Shown here: positions 23,401-36,500 of the stretch, piece after piece
Numbering within the stretch: the stretch's first letter is position 1
Layout: each line of letters starts with the position of its first letter
Assembly: GCA_024349245.1 (NCBI GenBank)
Contig: JALDNG010000416.1
Location: forward strand, 1-64,000
From: Neodontobutis hainanensis
Taxonomy: Eukaryota; Chordata; Actinopteri; Gobiiformes; Odontobutidae
Reading direction: 5' to 3'
Length of the DNA stretch: 64,000 nt
Position numbers and translations under genes: made by a program
The notes under the pieces: generated by a model
Told to the model about the DNA's origin: nothing
Seen by the model: only the letters and a program-made list of their open reading frames with translations
Database searches by the model: none

Positions 23401-26400
23401 AATTTTTTCTCGTAAATGTTAAACAAGTTCGGCCGATTCGATTATTCAGTCATTGAATTTTTAGCTCAAATAATTGACTGTTAATGAAAAGGCAATCCTC
23501 TTTCTTTAATGGTAAAATTAATGGAAATTGTTGTTATTTTTATTGTTTTTCATTTCAGATTTAATGATTTTTGAACGTCGTGTAAGATTAAAGGAGGCGT
23601 CAAAGAACTAATTTGTTCATAAAACAAAACTGTGCATGCGTCACGTTTTTCTTTTCACATCTGTCTGACTCAGTCATTTTTTGAATAACTTCGTGATTGA
23701 TTATTCCTTTATACATGCTAAACAATTAAAAATATTTTCAGGACCACTTGATACATTTTGAGTATCGAATAAACTTAAATACCATTCAGAACCTTATTTT
23801 TTAGTATGAAAGATTTAAATTTTCTTATAAATTCTATCTTTAGATTTTAACTAATTATTTTGATGATTTTTTATCTTAATCGTCGCTCGTTAAGCCCGTG
23901 ATAAATGGTAGACGCCATCGTTAATTCCCTTGAAACACCTAATTGAAGGCTTATTTTCTTATTATTTTATACCATGAACTCATATCATGTTACAGTATTG
24001 TAAATTTGTGTTAGAACTTTGAGTATATAATTTCACTTTTCTTTGATCTTAAATAAGTTGAAGATCTTTTTTCTCAAGTACGAAAATAAATAATAATGTT
24101 ATACTTGACGTCTTATTCACAAACACTAACTCCCCAGTTTGTACTTTACAAGCTAAAAAACAACTTTCTTAATATTTGTTAGAAATAGTTTGTCATAATA
24201 ATAAATAGTACGCTTCCAGGTTGGGGATTTATTAAAGTTTGTAATGATGCCTCGTTTGATAAGTTTTAAGTCTTATACCATGTTTAAATCATTTTATCTT
24301 CCAAAAACCTTCCAATAACGTTATTATTTTTTTCTACATAAGATTTATATTCAAACATAGTTATCGGATTCCACCGATATCTTAGCCGTATGATTTTGAT
24401 CTTGAAATAAGTTATTTTCCTTTTGAAGTACAAAAAAAATTTATCAAACTCTTAAATTTTATAATAACGATCTGAGTGTAAAATATAATTAATTTTTTTT
24501 TCTTGCTTTAATGCGAAATATCATAATTCAGTACCTGTGATTTTATAGACTTAATTAATAATAGAGCATGCGCCACACTCACCTAAAATAACAATAGTTA
24601 GCATATTTCCAAGAGGTTTTAAGATATAAATTCAATTCTATCTCACTTTAATAAATTTTCTTGTCTGTACTTAATAATTTTCAGACATCGTATAAACTTT
24701 TAAAGAAGATCAGTTTTATGTTTATTAGTTCCTCTTATATTTGTGAAGATGATAAAAAGATAGACTATTGAAAGTTTGATAAGATCTTGAAAAATTTAGT
24801 TTCATTAAATTTTCACTCTAACTTACCTTGAAAAACTACAAAAGGGTTTCAGTATTATTGTATCCTTTTATAAATAAAAAAACGCAAAGGTCTAAATTCA
24901 TCAATATAAGTGGATATGCTCAAGACATTTCCTTATACAGGTATACTTCGCCAAAAGACTGATATAACTCAAAATATCTGTAATAAACGTCAATAATGAT
25001 TTCATTCATACCGATCCAAAAAGTATATTTTGAAAAGGAATTTATTCCGTCAACAGGATATTTTATAAATCACGGGTTTCAACACAAGAAACTTTTATTT
25101 CTGTTTCACGTTTGAATACAAAGCTATGAACAGGAATATTTAAGGGAATTTTTAGTTGTGAATGTATTCATAATTATTCACTTGAAAGCTCACGCTAAAA
25201 TTGATTTTTATATTTTTAAATTATGATGCTATTTGGGAAATAAATGAAGTTTCTAAAAAATACTTTGATTGAACTTCTTTCGAGTGTTTGAAACATAAAT
25301 GTACAAAATTTAGAGATAGCGAAATATATCAAGAAACTTAAAAAGATAAACGAAATTTATGACTGATTTTTCGTTTCGAAGGAAATATACGTGCTAAAAT
25401 ATTATCATTTAAAGCAGATATGTCAAGGATATAATATGAGAAGAGGACCAAGTAAGATTAGAGAAGTTAAATTATTACAGTAGTGCTGAAGCTTAAATTA
25501 AGTTCATTTTTTTTATCTAACAAGAAGGCATTTGAAACCTTCATCATCATCAAAAGATTATTTTAACGTAATGTGATTAATCTGTCACGGTAGGTAAAAA
25601 ATTATGAATACAAAAATAGATAACCTGCTAGTTGATAACGAAATAAAAATTAATCTGACATTATGATGAATTTAAGTTGAAAAAGTTGATATATAAATAC
25701 CTCAATGTGGAAAACTTTATTCGCGTGCGCCACGAGCCGTATATTTCGTAAAAAATGGCCGAATAATGTCATTTATACAAGATACTTGACAATTTATTCA
25801 CGGAATCACTTACGATCGACATTAATATTTTTTTTAAATATTGGAATGATACGATTTATTAAGACAGTAAAACAAATTATATAGTTTGGCGAAACTTTAT
25901 GTGGTTTATGCTTGAATTTAAGTTAACGAAGATATTGATATCATTCTCAAATACTTTATAAAGATGTTAAATTCATATTTTGCAAATACCACGATATTTT
26001 CAGCTCTGAAGAATGCGAATTATTTATTACATTTAATGTTAAAGATAAGGCGGATGTGCATCACTTATAAGCAGTTATTTTTCATTGTGTTAACTGTTTT
26101 TTTTGTAAATAATAAAGACAAAAGAAATCGCATTTCTATTCATAATGTTAAAGAAAATAAATATACATAAATTAAAAAAACTGCATTTGATCCCTAAGGT
26201 GGACTCATATCAAAACAGGACTACAATTTATTATTTTATAATTTATCGTCTAAAATGTTGTTTTCTTACAGAAATTATGCAAATTGACAATAAACTAATT
26301 TGTTTGTTATTTCAATCAAAATTTTACACCCATAACTAAAGTATAAACTTTCAAAAACGATACAATTCATTTGAAAAACTTATTTTGTGCTTCTACTTAA

Positions 26401-27179
26401 TTTTTATATTTTTTTATCTAGGTACACTTTTCATATATTGATATCATAGTTCCGAAGAAGTATTTTTCTTTCTCTTGTATGTAATACACAGAATTACGAT
26501 GGTAAGATGTTAGATAAATGTCGAAAATATCACAAAATTTTGATATAAAGAGAAGTTTTCAATTTTATACTTGTGTAAAATTTTAACTGAACTTAAACGA
26601 GAGTGCGCACACGCATTAAATATATCAATGAATAATTATAAACGCAGAAATATATAATTTAAAATCTTTTTAGAAATATACACAAAACTGCTCGTTTCAG
26701 CAGATTTTAAGTAAATTTTGAATTTACATTGTTTTTAGTGACAATTTTTTGATTATTTGTTGTTTTAATGGCTTAAGAGTGATTATTAACCATGTAATAA
26801 GTATAAATATTCAATCCTGCTTCGAAAGGTAATTATAATGAGTTTTAATCTTAATAGCTCTGCTTAATAATCCCTAAAAAGGCGTGAATGTTTTTACTAT
26901 TAACACACACTTTTTTTTAAATGAGTTCATAAATTTACAAATTTTTTAGAAACAAAATTGTTAATTTATTTCGACAAGACGACAAAAATAGATAAAATTG
27001 GTCGAAAATAAAACCTTATTACTGCGCATTTCATGCGAATTTTATCATTTACTCTTAAAATTACGTTTATACGTGCAAAATTATTATTTTATTAATTTTT
27101 AATGAATGAGAGATAAATCGATTGAACTCTGCGGTTTAATTTTCATCCGATAATCTTCGGTGTCTTCTATTCAAGAATA
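20405..27179. other. Long AT-rich gene-poor stretch
   Basis: Nearly 7 kb without a recognisable gene. Apart from the candidate at 20745-21169, open frames are short and of low-complexity composition (Lys, Asn, Ile, Phe, Tyr). No retroelement motifs, tRNA-like cloverleaf or tandem array were noticed. Two frames at 25964-26339 on the plus strand are probably chance. Confidence 0.45.
20745..21169 (-). CDS. Possible two-exon hypothetical gene
   Basis: An ATG at 21169 opens 72 codons (starting MSFGFWQTIEDIVRLKAH). The frame can be continued across a 26-nt GT-AG gap (20929-20954, phase 2) into a further open stretch of about 60 codons ending in TAA at 20745. The splice keeps frame, removes the stop, and has a size like the validated introns nearby. 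The second part is hydrophobic and less convincing. No family is recognised. This could be real and fast-evolving, or chance. Confidence 0.3.
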
Positions 27180-27582
27180 ATGAAATACTTTTTTTTAATG
27201 TCTTTTTGCATTTTTAAAGCTATGGAGGATGTGTTAGTTGGCGCATTTGATGAGTATAAAAAACCAAACGACCAACAAATGGCTTTTTTCAATAAGGTTT
27301 GTCAATTATTTATCAAAAGGTGATAGATAAACTTCAAAAGAAAGAAATTCCGTTAAAGAGCGGATCCCTCGATTATTTGCCATCGATTTCTCAAGATGCA
27401 GATATCTATGTCAAAATACAGGTTGTAGCGGGATTGAACTATGTGTTCAAAGTAGTATATTTCATAAACATAAGATTGTTCCAAAAGATACAAATCAGCC
27501 CACAATCTACCTCTATGTGTTTGAAGGACTATACACTAACCCAGTTATCGATGTTGAATATTTGGGGCCGAATACACAATAG
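27180..27582 (+). CDS. Cystatin family cysteine-protease inhibitor with signal peptide, 3 exons
   Basis: Inhibitor of papain-like (C1) cysteine proteases. Exons: 27180-27296, 27320-27451, 27475-27582 (TAG); both introns are 23 nt. The spliced CDS is 357 nt (118 aa). The first ATG gives a short hydrophobic leader (MKYFFLMSFCIFKA) that may act as a signal peptide; an internal ATG at 27222 would give a cytosolic stefin-like form of 104 aa. The cystatin core follows: an N-terminal Gly (LVGAF), the main helix, then the first binding hairpin QVVAG at about residues 66-70, followed by LNYVFK, the second strand and a C-terminal strand. The usual Pro-Trp of the second hairpin is not seen and there is no cysteine pair, as in type-1 cystatins. 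It stands alone in a long AT-rich region. Confidence 0.85.
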
Positions 27583-30500
27583 ATACGCTAGTAACACTAT
27601 ACCTATTCTAAAAATCGTGAATACTGTTTTTGTCTTGTATATTTTCAAAAATTAAAGCATGCGCGAACCATTAACTTGTTTTTTATGAAATTGGAATCTT
27701 ACTATCGCAACAGACACTAAAATTTCAAACCCATAAACGTGTATGCAATCAAAAATATTTTCATAACTTACCAGAAGTTTTTAAATATAAGAAATTTAAT
27801 CCACTTGTGTATCTGTTAAAATTTCCTTCTTAATATGTATGTTTAATTTGTGAAACTTATTTTTATAAATAATTTTATTTAAACCGTAACGCTTATAAAA
27901 CTTTATCTTCTTATATTCCACGAAGAATAAACATTTCAAAAGTATCAAATTGGTCTGAATAAGGCCGTTACAAAGGATTTTGGATGTCAACCTTTAGCCA
28001 CCCAATCCTATTTGTACTTAAACTTCCTTAATTCAAAAAATCGTAACTATCAAACAAGAATTAACTGTCTTTTTAATAAATAAAGCGTGAGAACAAAAAA
28101 ATCAAGGGTATTTTAAAATGTCAGGTGATGAATACGCATGCCCTCCATAAATCTATGGAACATAATTTTTAACTCATATTATTCTTTTCTATACCCGTCT
28201 AATTTATGAACCATAAGAAAGTAAAAACTTAAACTCTCACGTCCATCAAATTTAATAAATTCCATAATTTGCAATAAAATCTTTCTCTCAATTATATTTA
28301 TTTTAAGTCGAAAATTTAAAGGCTGAATAGCATCGATACTTGAATGATTTGAAGTATTATTTTTTCTAGATATAAGATTAAGCTAATTTGTGATTAAATA
28401 AAGAATTATTGGGAAAAACTTAAGCGAATGTCTGTAATAGTATTTAAGCATTAAAAAATGAAAAAAATGACTATCGCATATATTCGACAACGAGAGCTTT
28501 TGCGGATACGGTTTGGATGATTAAACAACTAGATGGGTAATACGAGTTTGATTCCTTGAATATAAATAAATTAAAACTAAAAATAGATTTTTATACTAAA
28601 GTCAAGATAAAATTATAGAATTAACAATAATAAAATACTCTATTTTCAATTATTTGTTTAAAACTGAAAATCCTTAAACCGAGATTTTAACTATTAAAAT
28701 ACAGTTTAAAAATAATTACAGGTTTTCGCATTGAAAAAAGAAACCAATAATTTTAAATATTATCACCTCAAGTTGTACTCAGATTTATAAACTTAGGAGT
28801 GATTTTATAAGATTCTATATTTTGAAAAAAATGCTGCGTGAAAATTTTGAGAGGATTAGCCATAAATATCTTTGTCAAAATAAAGTCTTGTTTAAAATTT
28901 TCAATACATAACTCAAATAAATTTCACCTATTTTTTAACAAACGTTTGACGATAGAATATAATTTGCCACTTTAATATTTTTGCCATTTTTCCCATATTG
29001 ATAAATTATAAAATTTATGTTTTTATCATCCAAATGAAGCGTCCCTACATATTGAATTGTTTATAGACGTAATTAGGCGAGTTTAAAAATGTTCTTGACA
29101 TATTTGAAAACTATTTTGGGTATTACCACGAGGATTTTATTTAAGTTCCTGACTAATTATACACTCAAGTGATTAGTTTCTAAACTTAAGTGGTATTGTT
29201 AAATAGGTGTGAGGACATAAAACTTCAACTAAGATGGTTGGTCGATATCATACGATGTTTGACGACATTTCTACACATTACTTTATGCAAAATATTTCCA
29301 TCACTATTTGATGAATAATTTGGAGCCATAGAATAAATGTTGAGTTAAATATAATTTTTAGAATTTGATATATTTCCTGAAATTGATCTAATTTTGATGT
29401 TTATCGAATCTTTGCGATTCCTTAATCTATAAAAATAATAAGCTTCGAAAAATCCAAATCATGATCATATTTTAAAAAACTGTCAAAGATAAACTTCTGA
29501 ATCGTCCTATCCTCACAAATTTATTTAATCTTTAGTGTTATTATATTTTGATTTTTTTAAGAGCACTGTAATTAATTTAAAACATTCGATTCACATGGAC
29601 TTTTCATTCATATAACTTATCAACTGTGCCATTAACTTGGTTATTTTTAACAATGTGGACAAAATGACTTTTCTTTGACTAATTTTTCCTAAAGAAGATG
29701 AACTTGTCTTATGGGTTCAACAAAATTTAAGACAACAAATTTTATTATCGTACTACAGCCGATGACTGCCAAACCACTATTATTCAACGTTAATTTTTCG
29801 GGCTGGTGTTGCGTTCGTGAGAAAAAAAATTCAGTTTCGGGCCTGAAATCGAAATTATGTTCACTTTCTGGAAATTAAAAAATCGGTTAGCTCTCAAACA
29901 ATTGCCGCACGTAGAATTATAATCACTGTTTTATCTAACGAATTTTGAGTCAATGTAAAACCCTGATTTTAATATTAAATTTCAAAAACCCTTTTTAATA
30001 ATTAAAATAATTTAATTTTATTATTTGACGCCTTTTCGAGTTTACAAAAAAATAACCAATCATTTAAACATCCAAGATGAAGAAAGTGTTGCTCCATCAT
30101 CCAATCTTTCCATTTACCTTTAAATATTTAGCTTAAAGGCACATGCTAATATTTTATGTAATTTTCAACATCAAAATAGGAATCATGTATGCTGATGAAC
30201 AAAGTTGTAGCATTCATAAACTTGAGAAAGCATTAATTTTTAATTCTGAAATTGTGTTTCCCGCAGCTTATATGATAACCTAAAACTAAATAGAAATCTA
30301 GATTTAATACCTAGTCGATAATAACTCAAAGCTATTGCCAAAATATTTGTTTATTTTTCCTGCATATCAATAAATGAGAAATGTTTTTCAGTGATTTTAA
30401 AAGAAAGTGATTAAATTTATACATTTATTAAACCATTGCTTCTTTTTTGATTCCTACTAGTTACTATATATTTAACTAGTCTCCGTGAGATAAAGGTTGT

Positions 30501-33500
30501 TAATTTATTTGTATTTTCAAAATACTTTAATTTCTATGATAAAATAATATCAAAAATACATTTAACACGAGATAGCACGGTAATAAACGATGCATTGTAA
30601 GAATATTTAATTTTCGAAATGGCGTTTGCGCCGAGACATATATTTATTTTTACCGTTAAATTCATTTATTCGTTTTATTCCTCTTCAATCATGCAAACTT
30701 GATAGAAGTTTGAAAATAAATAAATTGCGTACTTTATACATCACTTGTGCTGTGTGGATATTTTATATTAGTTAAAAAATAATCAATATTTTAATTTCAT
30801 TGAAATTTTAAGTCGCCTTAAAGATTTTTTTAAATATTAGCGGTGCAGTTTCTGGAGATAACGTTACAGTTTATCACTCTAAAATGCTCTATTTAAATAT
30901 ATTTGACATAAATTCTTATATTTATGAATCATAAAAATAATTCTATTTTTTATAGTTAAAAAAGAATTTAAATTATCAATTTCTAAATTTACATATTACA
31001 AGGTCGTCAAACTTGATATATACGAAGTTGTGCGATGTTTCGAAAATTTTACTTTGCTTTTACACACAATAAAGCAAACTATGAATGAAATTTACTCAAA
31101 TTATATTTTTATTAATTTGATAAAACTACCAAGGTCTACAAAACATGCTAAAATTCGATACTACCACTTCACTCCTTCGTATGATGTTCAGTTTGTTCTC
31201 ATTGAAATGTAATAGAAAGGACTCTTCAAGTAATGGAAAACTAAAAAACTCGAAATCTTTATGAACTTTATATGTACGTATTCTGAACTTTCGTGTGCTA
31301 ACTATTGATACATTTGATAGTTTCTTACAGATGTATGAAACATAACAATTTTACATACCAAAAATAAATAAAGTTCCAACACTTTCAGACTGGGGTAAGG
31401 TTCATTTAATAAGCAACAGTTAAAAAAATAAAATGATAAAGGAAACGAATATCTGTGTTATATAAACCGTCTCTAAGGCTTTGTAAAATTTACTTCAGAA
31501 GTACTGTTATAAAAATTACTTCACGACAAAAATTTTAGGTAATATGTTAAAAAAACATTTAAATGATTCAATTCTTTTTAAAGGGATTTTAATGAGGAAA
31601 TGTCAAATTTTATAAGAAATCAGTGAGAAATAAACTATAAACACATGAATGATTCGTCAATCTTCGATTATATTAGAAATGGAGGAATTTATCATGTTCC
31701 ATTTACTCATACTTCTTTAAATTTAAAAACACATAAAAATGTTTAAATTTAATTAATATCACTGAATTTTGTGATGACTAATTACAAAACTATCATCTTT
31801 TGAAACTTATCATGTATTTTTGATAGTTGTTCTCGTCGCGTTTAATTCATCCTTGATTTTTAAAATATAAGGGAAATATTTGTTTTTAATATGATTGGTT
31901 GAATATGTTTCATAAATATTCCGTGATAACAATGAATTAATTATATTTTATAAGAAATATTTAAAATATTTTCATTTTTCTGCCAGTTTATTTTTTATTT
32001 AATGCAAAAAAATGTAAAAGTTCTTAATTGTGATTTTGAGAATATATCACAGAACATTCTATACTACTTTGTAAGGCGTATGAAATAGATCAGGTTGATA
32101 TTTTATTATTCATTCTGGTTTGAATTTCGTTGAAACAAAAAATAAATAATATTTAAATAATTCTCGGTAATATTCGTGTTCATGTCATTTTTTAGTGATA
32201 GTGATTATTTAATGTTTCATTTCCGATTTTTTTGACTTTCCATCTTTTACTAGAGAGAGAATAGTTTTATGCTAATATTCAAAACTGGAATTTAATTGAG
32301 TTTTGACGCCACAACCACCTGAGAAATCATAAGATTGAGTGATAAGACTGTTTTTTAATCACTTAAAATTTTTGTAACTGAATGAAGTTTTCATTTTTAC
32401 GTATTTATGAAACAAATAAATGAATAATGTATAGCTGAAAATATAAATTTTTATCATACACTGGTTTTATTATAATCTATTTTGCATAAATAGCTCATCG
32501 CGCGTGAATAAAGTCTTGAGTATTTACGTCGTTAATTACTGTTATTGGTTGATAATCCACATATAGTTTTTGTGCCTCATGTCTGTTAAATACATAATCT
32601 CGCGACGAAGATTTGGATTGAAATTTTTTAAGATATAATTGGGAGTTACGAGTGAACATGATGAAAAAGTAAAGATATATACATCATTTGACAGTAATAG
32701 AGGAGTGGCCAAATTTAATACATGCAGTCAGTGCGACGAAAATCTCAAGCATTATCAGGACCTGGATGAATGGACAAAATTCCTCTGTTGTCAACCTAAA
32801 TAAAATCAACGCGTAAATCGATTGTATGCGATAGTTAACGAAGTCACCATATGTTGGGAAAAAGACCATGATTTAATAAATATAATTCGAAAAAACGAGT
32901 CTAAACTGTTAAATTATTTCCAATGCAAAACAATAAAATTCAATTCAATTTCGCCTCTTTAAATGCAAATAATTAAAAAAAAATTAAAGTCCATCGATTT
33001 CATTTTCTTAAATTTGGTGATAATGGATTTTTATCTCTCGAGTAATAATTATAAAAAAGAAAGTCAATAATCTGTTAACAACAATGCATCAAATGTCTTT
33101 CACAAAAATATATCACAGAAACTTTAATGAATTTTGAAAATATAATGTAGGTCTATATTCAAAATTTAGATATTTCTAGAAGAATTCCACATGAGTGAAA
33201 AAATAGCCCGTAACTCTTATAATTTATTTTTAAAATTTACGAATTATTCCGAAGATATCTTTGTTTTATTTTACTCGAATTTTTTCAATTATCTTTCAAC
33301 TTGAGAAAATCATAAAAATTGATTCGCGAAATTCGGCTAGTACGAAGATAATCGATTAAAGAGAAAACAATTTTTTGCATCTGCAAGAATTTTAAATTAT
33401 TAATTTTTGTTAAATTATAAATTTTGAATTTTGATGCATAATTGTTTATCTTAACAAATTGTAAAAACTTTTGTAGTCGAGAAGGATCGGTTAAACCCAT

Positions 33501-36500
33501 GCAGACATTTATTAAAGGGTTATCATATGTCTTTGTCTTTATGTTCTCCTTCGGGTACGTCTGACTATTTTTGATATTTCAGAGCATCCCCTTTGTAAGG
33601 TAATCTAGCTTGGGTTGTGGAAGTAGGATCTACTCAATATTTCACCCTGTTAACCGCTTCTTAATGTTACCTTAACTTTGCCACGTCGGTTTTTATCGTG
33701 AGTAGAATAAATTTAATGAAAAAATTACTCAATAAACTGTCATTTATTTACATTATAAAGCATCAAATATTTTAAGCTGATGATGTCACTCTATTTATTA
33801 ATTTAAACATTATAAAATAATATAAATCAAAGTAAGTTACAACATTTAAGTTAAACATGGAAATATTTTTTTTTTCAACAAATTTTAAAAACAGATGGAA
33901 TGTTCCATTTTCAGTCACGAATATATTAAATAAAGATATATCATGAATGTGAACCACAAAATTTTCAAAAGTTTCTTTAACAAATGGATAGGAGAAATAA
34001 TCTTTCAGTTAAAAATAGATTAAATTAAACTTTGAAAAATAATTACATTTAACCAGTATATGTAAAAGAGCGTCCGAAATGACGCGAATGTTCGCGAACG
34101 AATTAGTACAAATGTTAAATTTGTTCAGAACATCAAAATTTTACAAGAAATAAGTTAATCGTCAAAAATATGGTAAATATCATCTGCGTATTTCGAACTA
34201 AATTTTATGAACAACAAAACAATATGTTGTAAATTTTCATTAATTTTACAGGAAATTGTTTGCACATAGATATTCAAGTATAAAAATTATGTAATTTATT
34301 TTTAAGAGAATTTTATGGTGTAATTTATAAAAATTATATTGAATAATAACTACGAAAATCTTGATTTTCTGATTGAAATAATTCTTTCACCGTATTTTTG
34401 AATCAAATCAAGTAAAAAAATAAATTTGGTTCACTCATAAAAGCAGGAAGAATAAAGTTTTTTCATCAAAAGAAAGTTAACCTTTAAAGGTAAACAAGCG
34501 AAATGATTTTAAACAAAGATAACAGTTTTCAACATGCCAGAAGAAATCGTTAACGTTGAAAATGTTGAGGCTTCAGTTGCTGAAGTCTCGGAAGTTGTCG
34601 ATGTCCCCAAATAACCTGAAAACTAAAAGATTTATAAGGTTTGAAAAGAGAAGGCACTGCCATTAAAAGATAAAAATTTAGATCAATACTAGTTGACCGA
34701 TAAGATTTTGTTGCTTCGTTTTAATTCTCCGCGTGTCCAAAATCTGTAGATCTGAGTAATTTTGAAAATCAACGGTTTACCTAAAACAATAATATTGGGA
34801 AATTTCAACAGAATTTTAAATTTCATTGGTTGAAACAAAATGAAGCTAAATTTTTCTTATGATTACATTCAAGTTACTTTGTGCTAAAAACAAATCTATG
34901 TGAATATAGCTGAACCCATAAGATTATACCAATTACCAGTCCTGAGTATAATCCAAAAATAAGTATAATTACAATTAAATTTCATCCTCAATACTAAAAT
35001 GTGGTTCGCTTTCACGAAAATGGCTTTTTGAGGAAAAAAAGAAATTTTTTTATTTTTTCTTATCTATTTTTATCGATTTTATGTGAAAATTAAATGTCAA
35101 ACCTGAATTATTTTTAACTATACTTTTCTTTAAATGGACTAAAATCAAACGAGTTTACTTTTTAATTATTCTACGTTTTATCCTACATTTCTTAAGTCTC
35201 AAGATCCGGCCCTTCTATGAGGCACAAGCAAAGATTACATTTAACACAAAGGATATATTATATTCATAGTAGATTTTATTGAGATCTATGCCGAATCTAA
35301 TATCATTTTTATTTTATTGCAAAATAACTCGAGTTTAACATTTAATTATTGGAGCTTAAATAACTACGATTTCGTATAATTTCGAGATATTTCGTCATAA
35401 TGTTCCAGTTAAGTCGTCCTTTTTTATCTGCCTTTTTCCTATAATTTGTTTTCGATGAAAATAACTGTTAAAAAAAATTTTCTTATATAAAGTTCAGTTT
35501 CTATTGTTTCTAAATTAGAGAAATATTTGAAATATTTCATTAATTTTAGAAGATTTTGTCAAACATAAACTCGTATCAGTAGAATTAAAGAATAAAAATA
35601 TTATTGATACGCCACTTTTAATTGCAAAATCTGCTTTTTAGTAATGGTAAATATATTAATTTCAAATTTGAGTCAAAATGAATATAATCATGCGCATAGA
35701 AACTGTGGTAGTCCGTTTATCGATTCTTTTCAAAGTGTAATTGTAAAATAAGAGGTTATAAGACAAAAAAGCTCGACTGCGTGTTTCAACTCGCGAAAGA
35801 TTGAATTATTATAAATACGATTTGTCAAGAATTTTGGGAGTGAAAATTTTAACATCATTTGTCGAGGCGATAAAAGTATTTATGTTGAGTAAAAAATAGA
35901 AAGCCTTTCAAAAATAATTAACGTGAGTTTTTGAACAATCCTTATTCGCACTTTTGTACTTTTACTTGGCCTATAGACTACACAAATTCTTGAGACTTTA
36001 TTTTTTTATTTTCAAACGTGTCAAATCATTTTTTAATTTATAAGGCTGAAGCGCAGTCAACATATAAAGGGTTGGTATCAGTAAAAAAATAAGTTTTTTA
36101 TTTAAGATTCATGTTACCTGTTTGGATGTAATGCAGAACGGTACAGTCCCGTTTTTTGAAAAGTATAAAAACTTGGGGATACTTTAAATAATAACAGAAA
36201 ATATCACTGTGAACTATTTTTTTTGTTTTCTGATATCATACTTTTGACAAGATCATTTTGGTAAGGAATTTAATAATCACAATTATTTTGCCATCAAAAG
36301 ATCATAATCTTAATATATTTCGGATTGGTAATTAAGCATTTGATTTCCTCTTATGAAAGGTTTAAAGCGTGAAAAACTTCAATAAAAATCCATTAATTCC
36401 GATGCCTAACGTGATATTTCGGAAATGGTGATCGATTTGTTTCAGTTGTACAAACTCCTATCTTACGGGTAGACAATTTAGTTAAGTATTTCTTGGAAAT

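Noticed and set aside
29711..29881. A 55-codon plus-strand ORF starting at an ATG
   Set aside because: An overlapping frame is equally open and can be spliced too; neither has a family match, so neither can be preferred over chance.
32684..33957. Three minus-strand frames of 61-71 codons
   Set aside because: AT-biased composition, no family, no consistent short-intron connections; lengths expected by chance.
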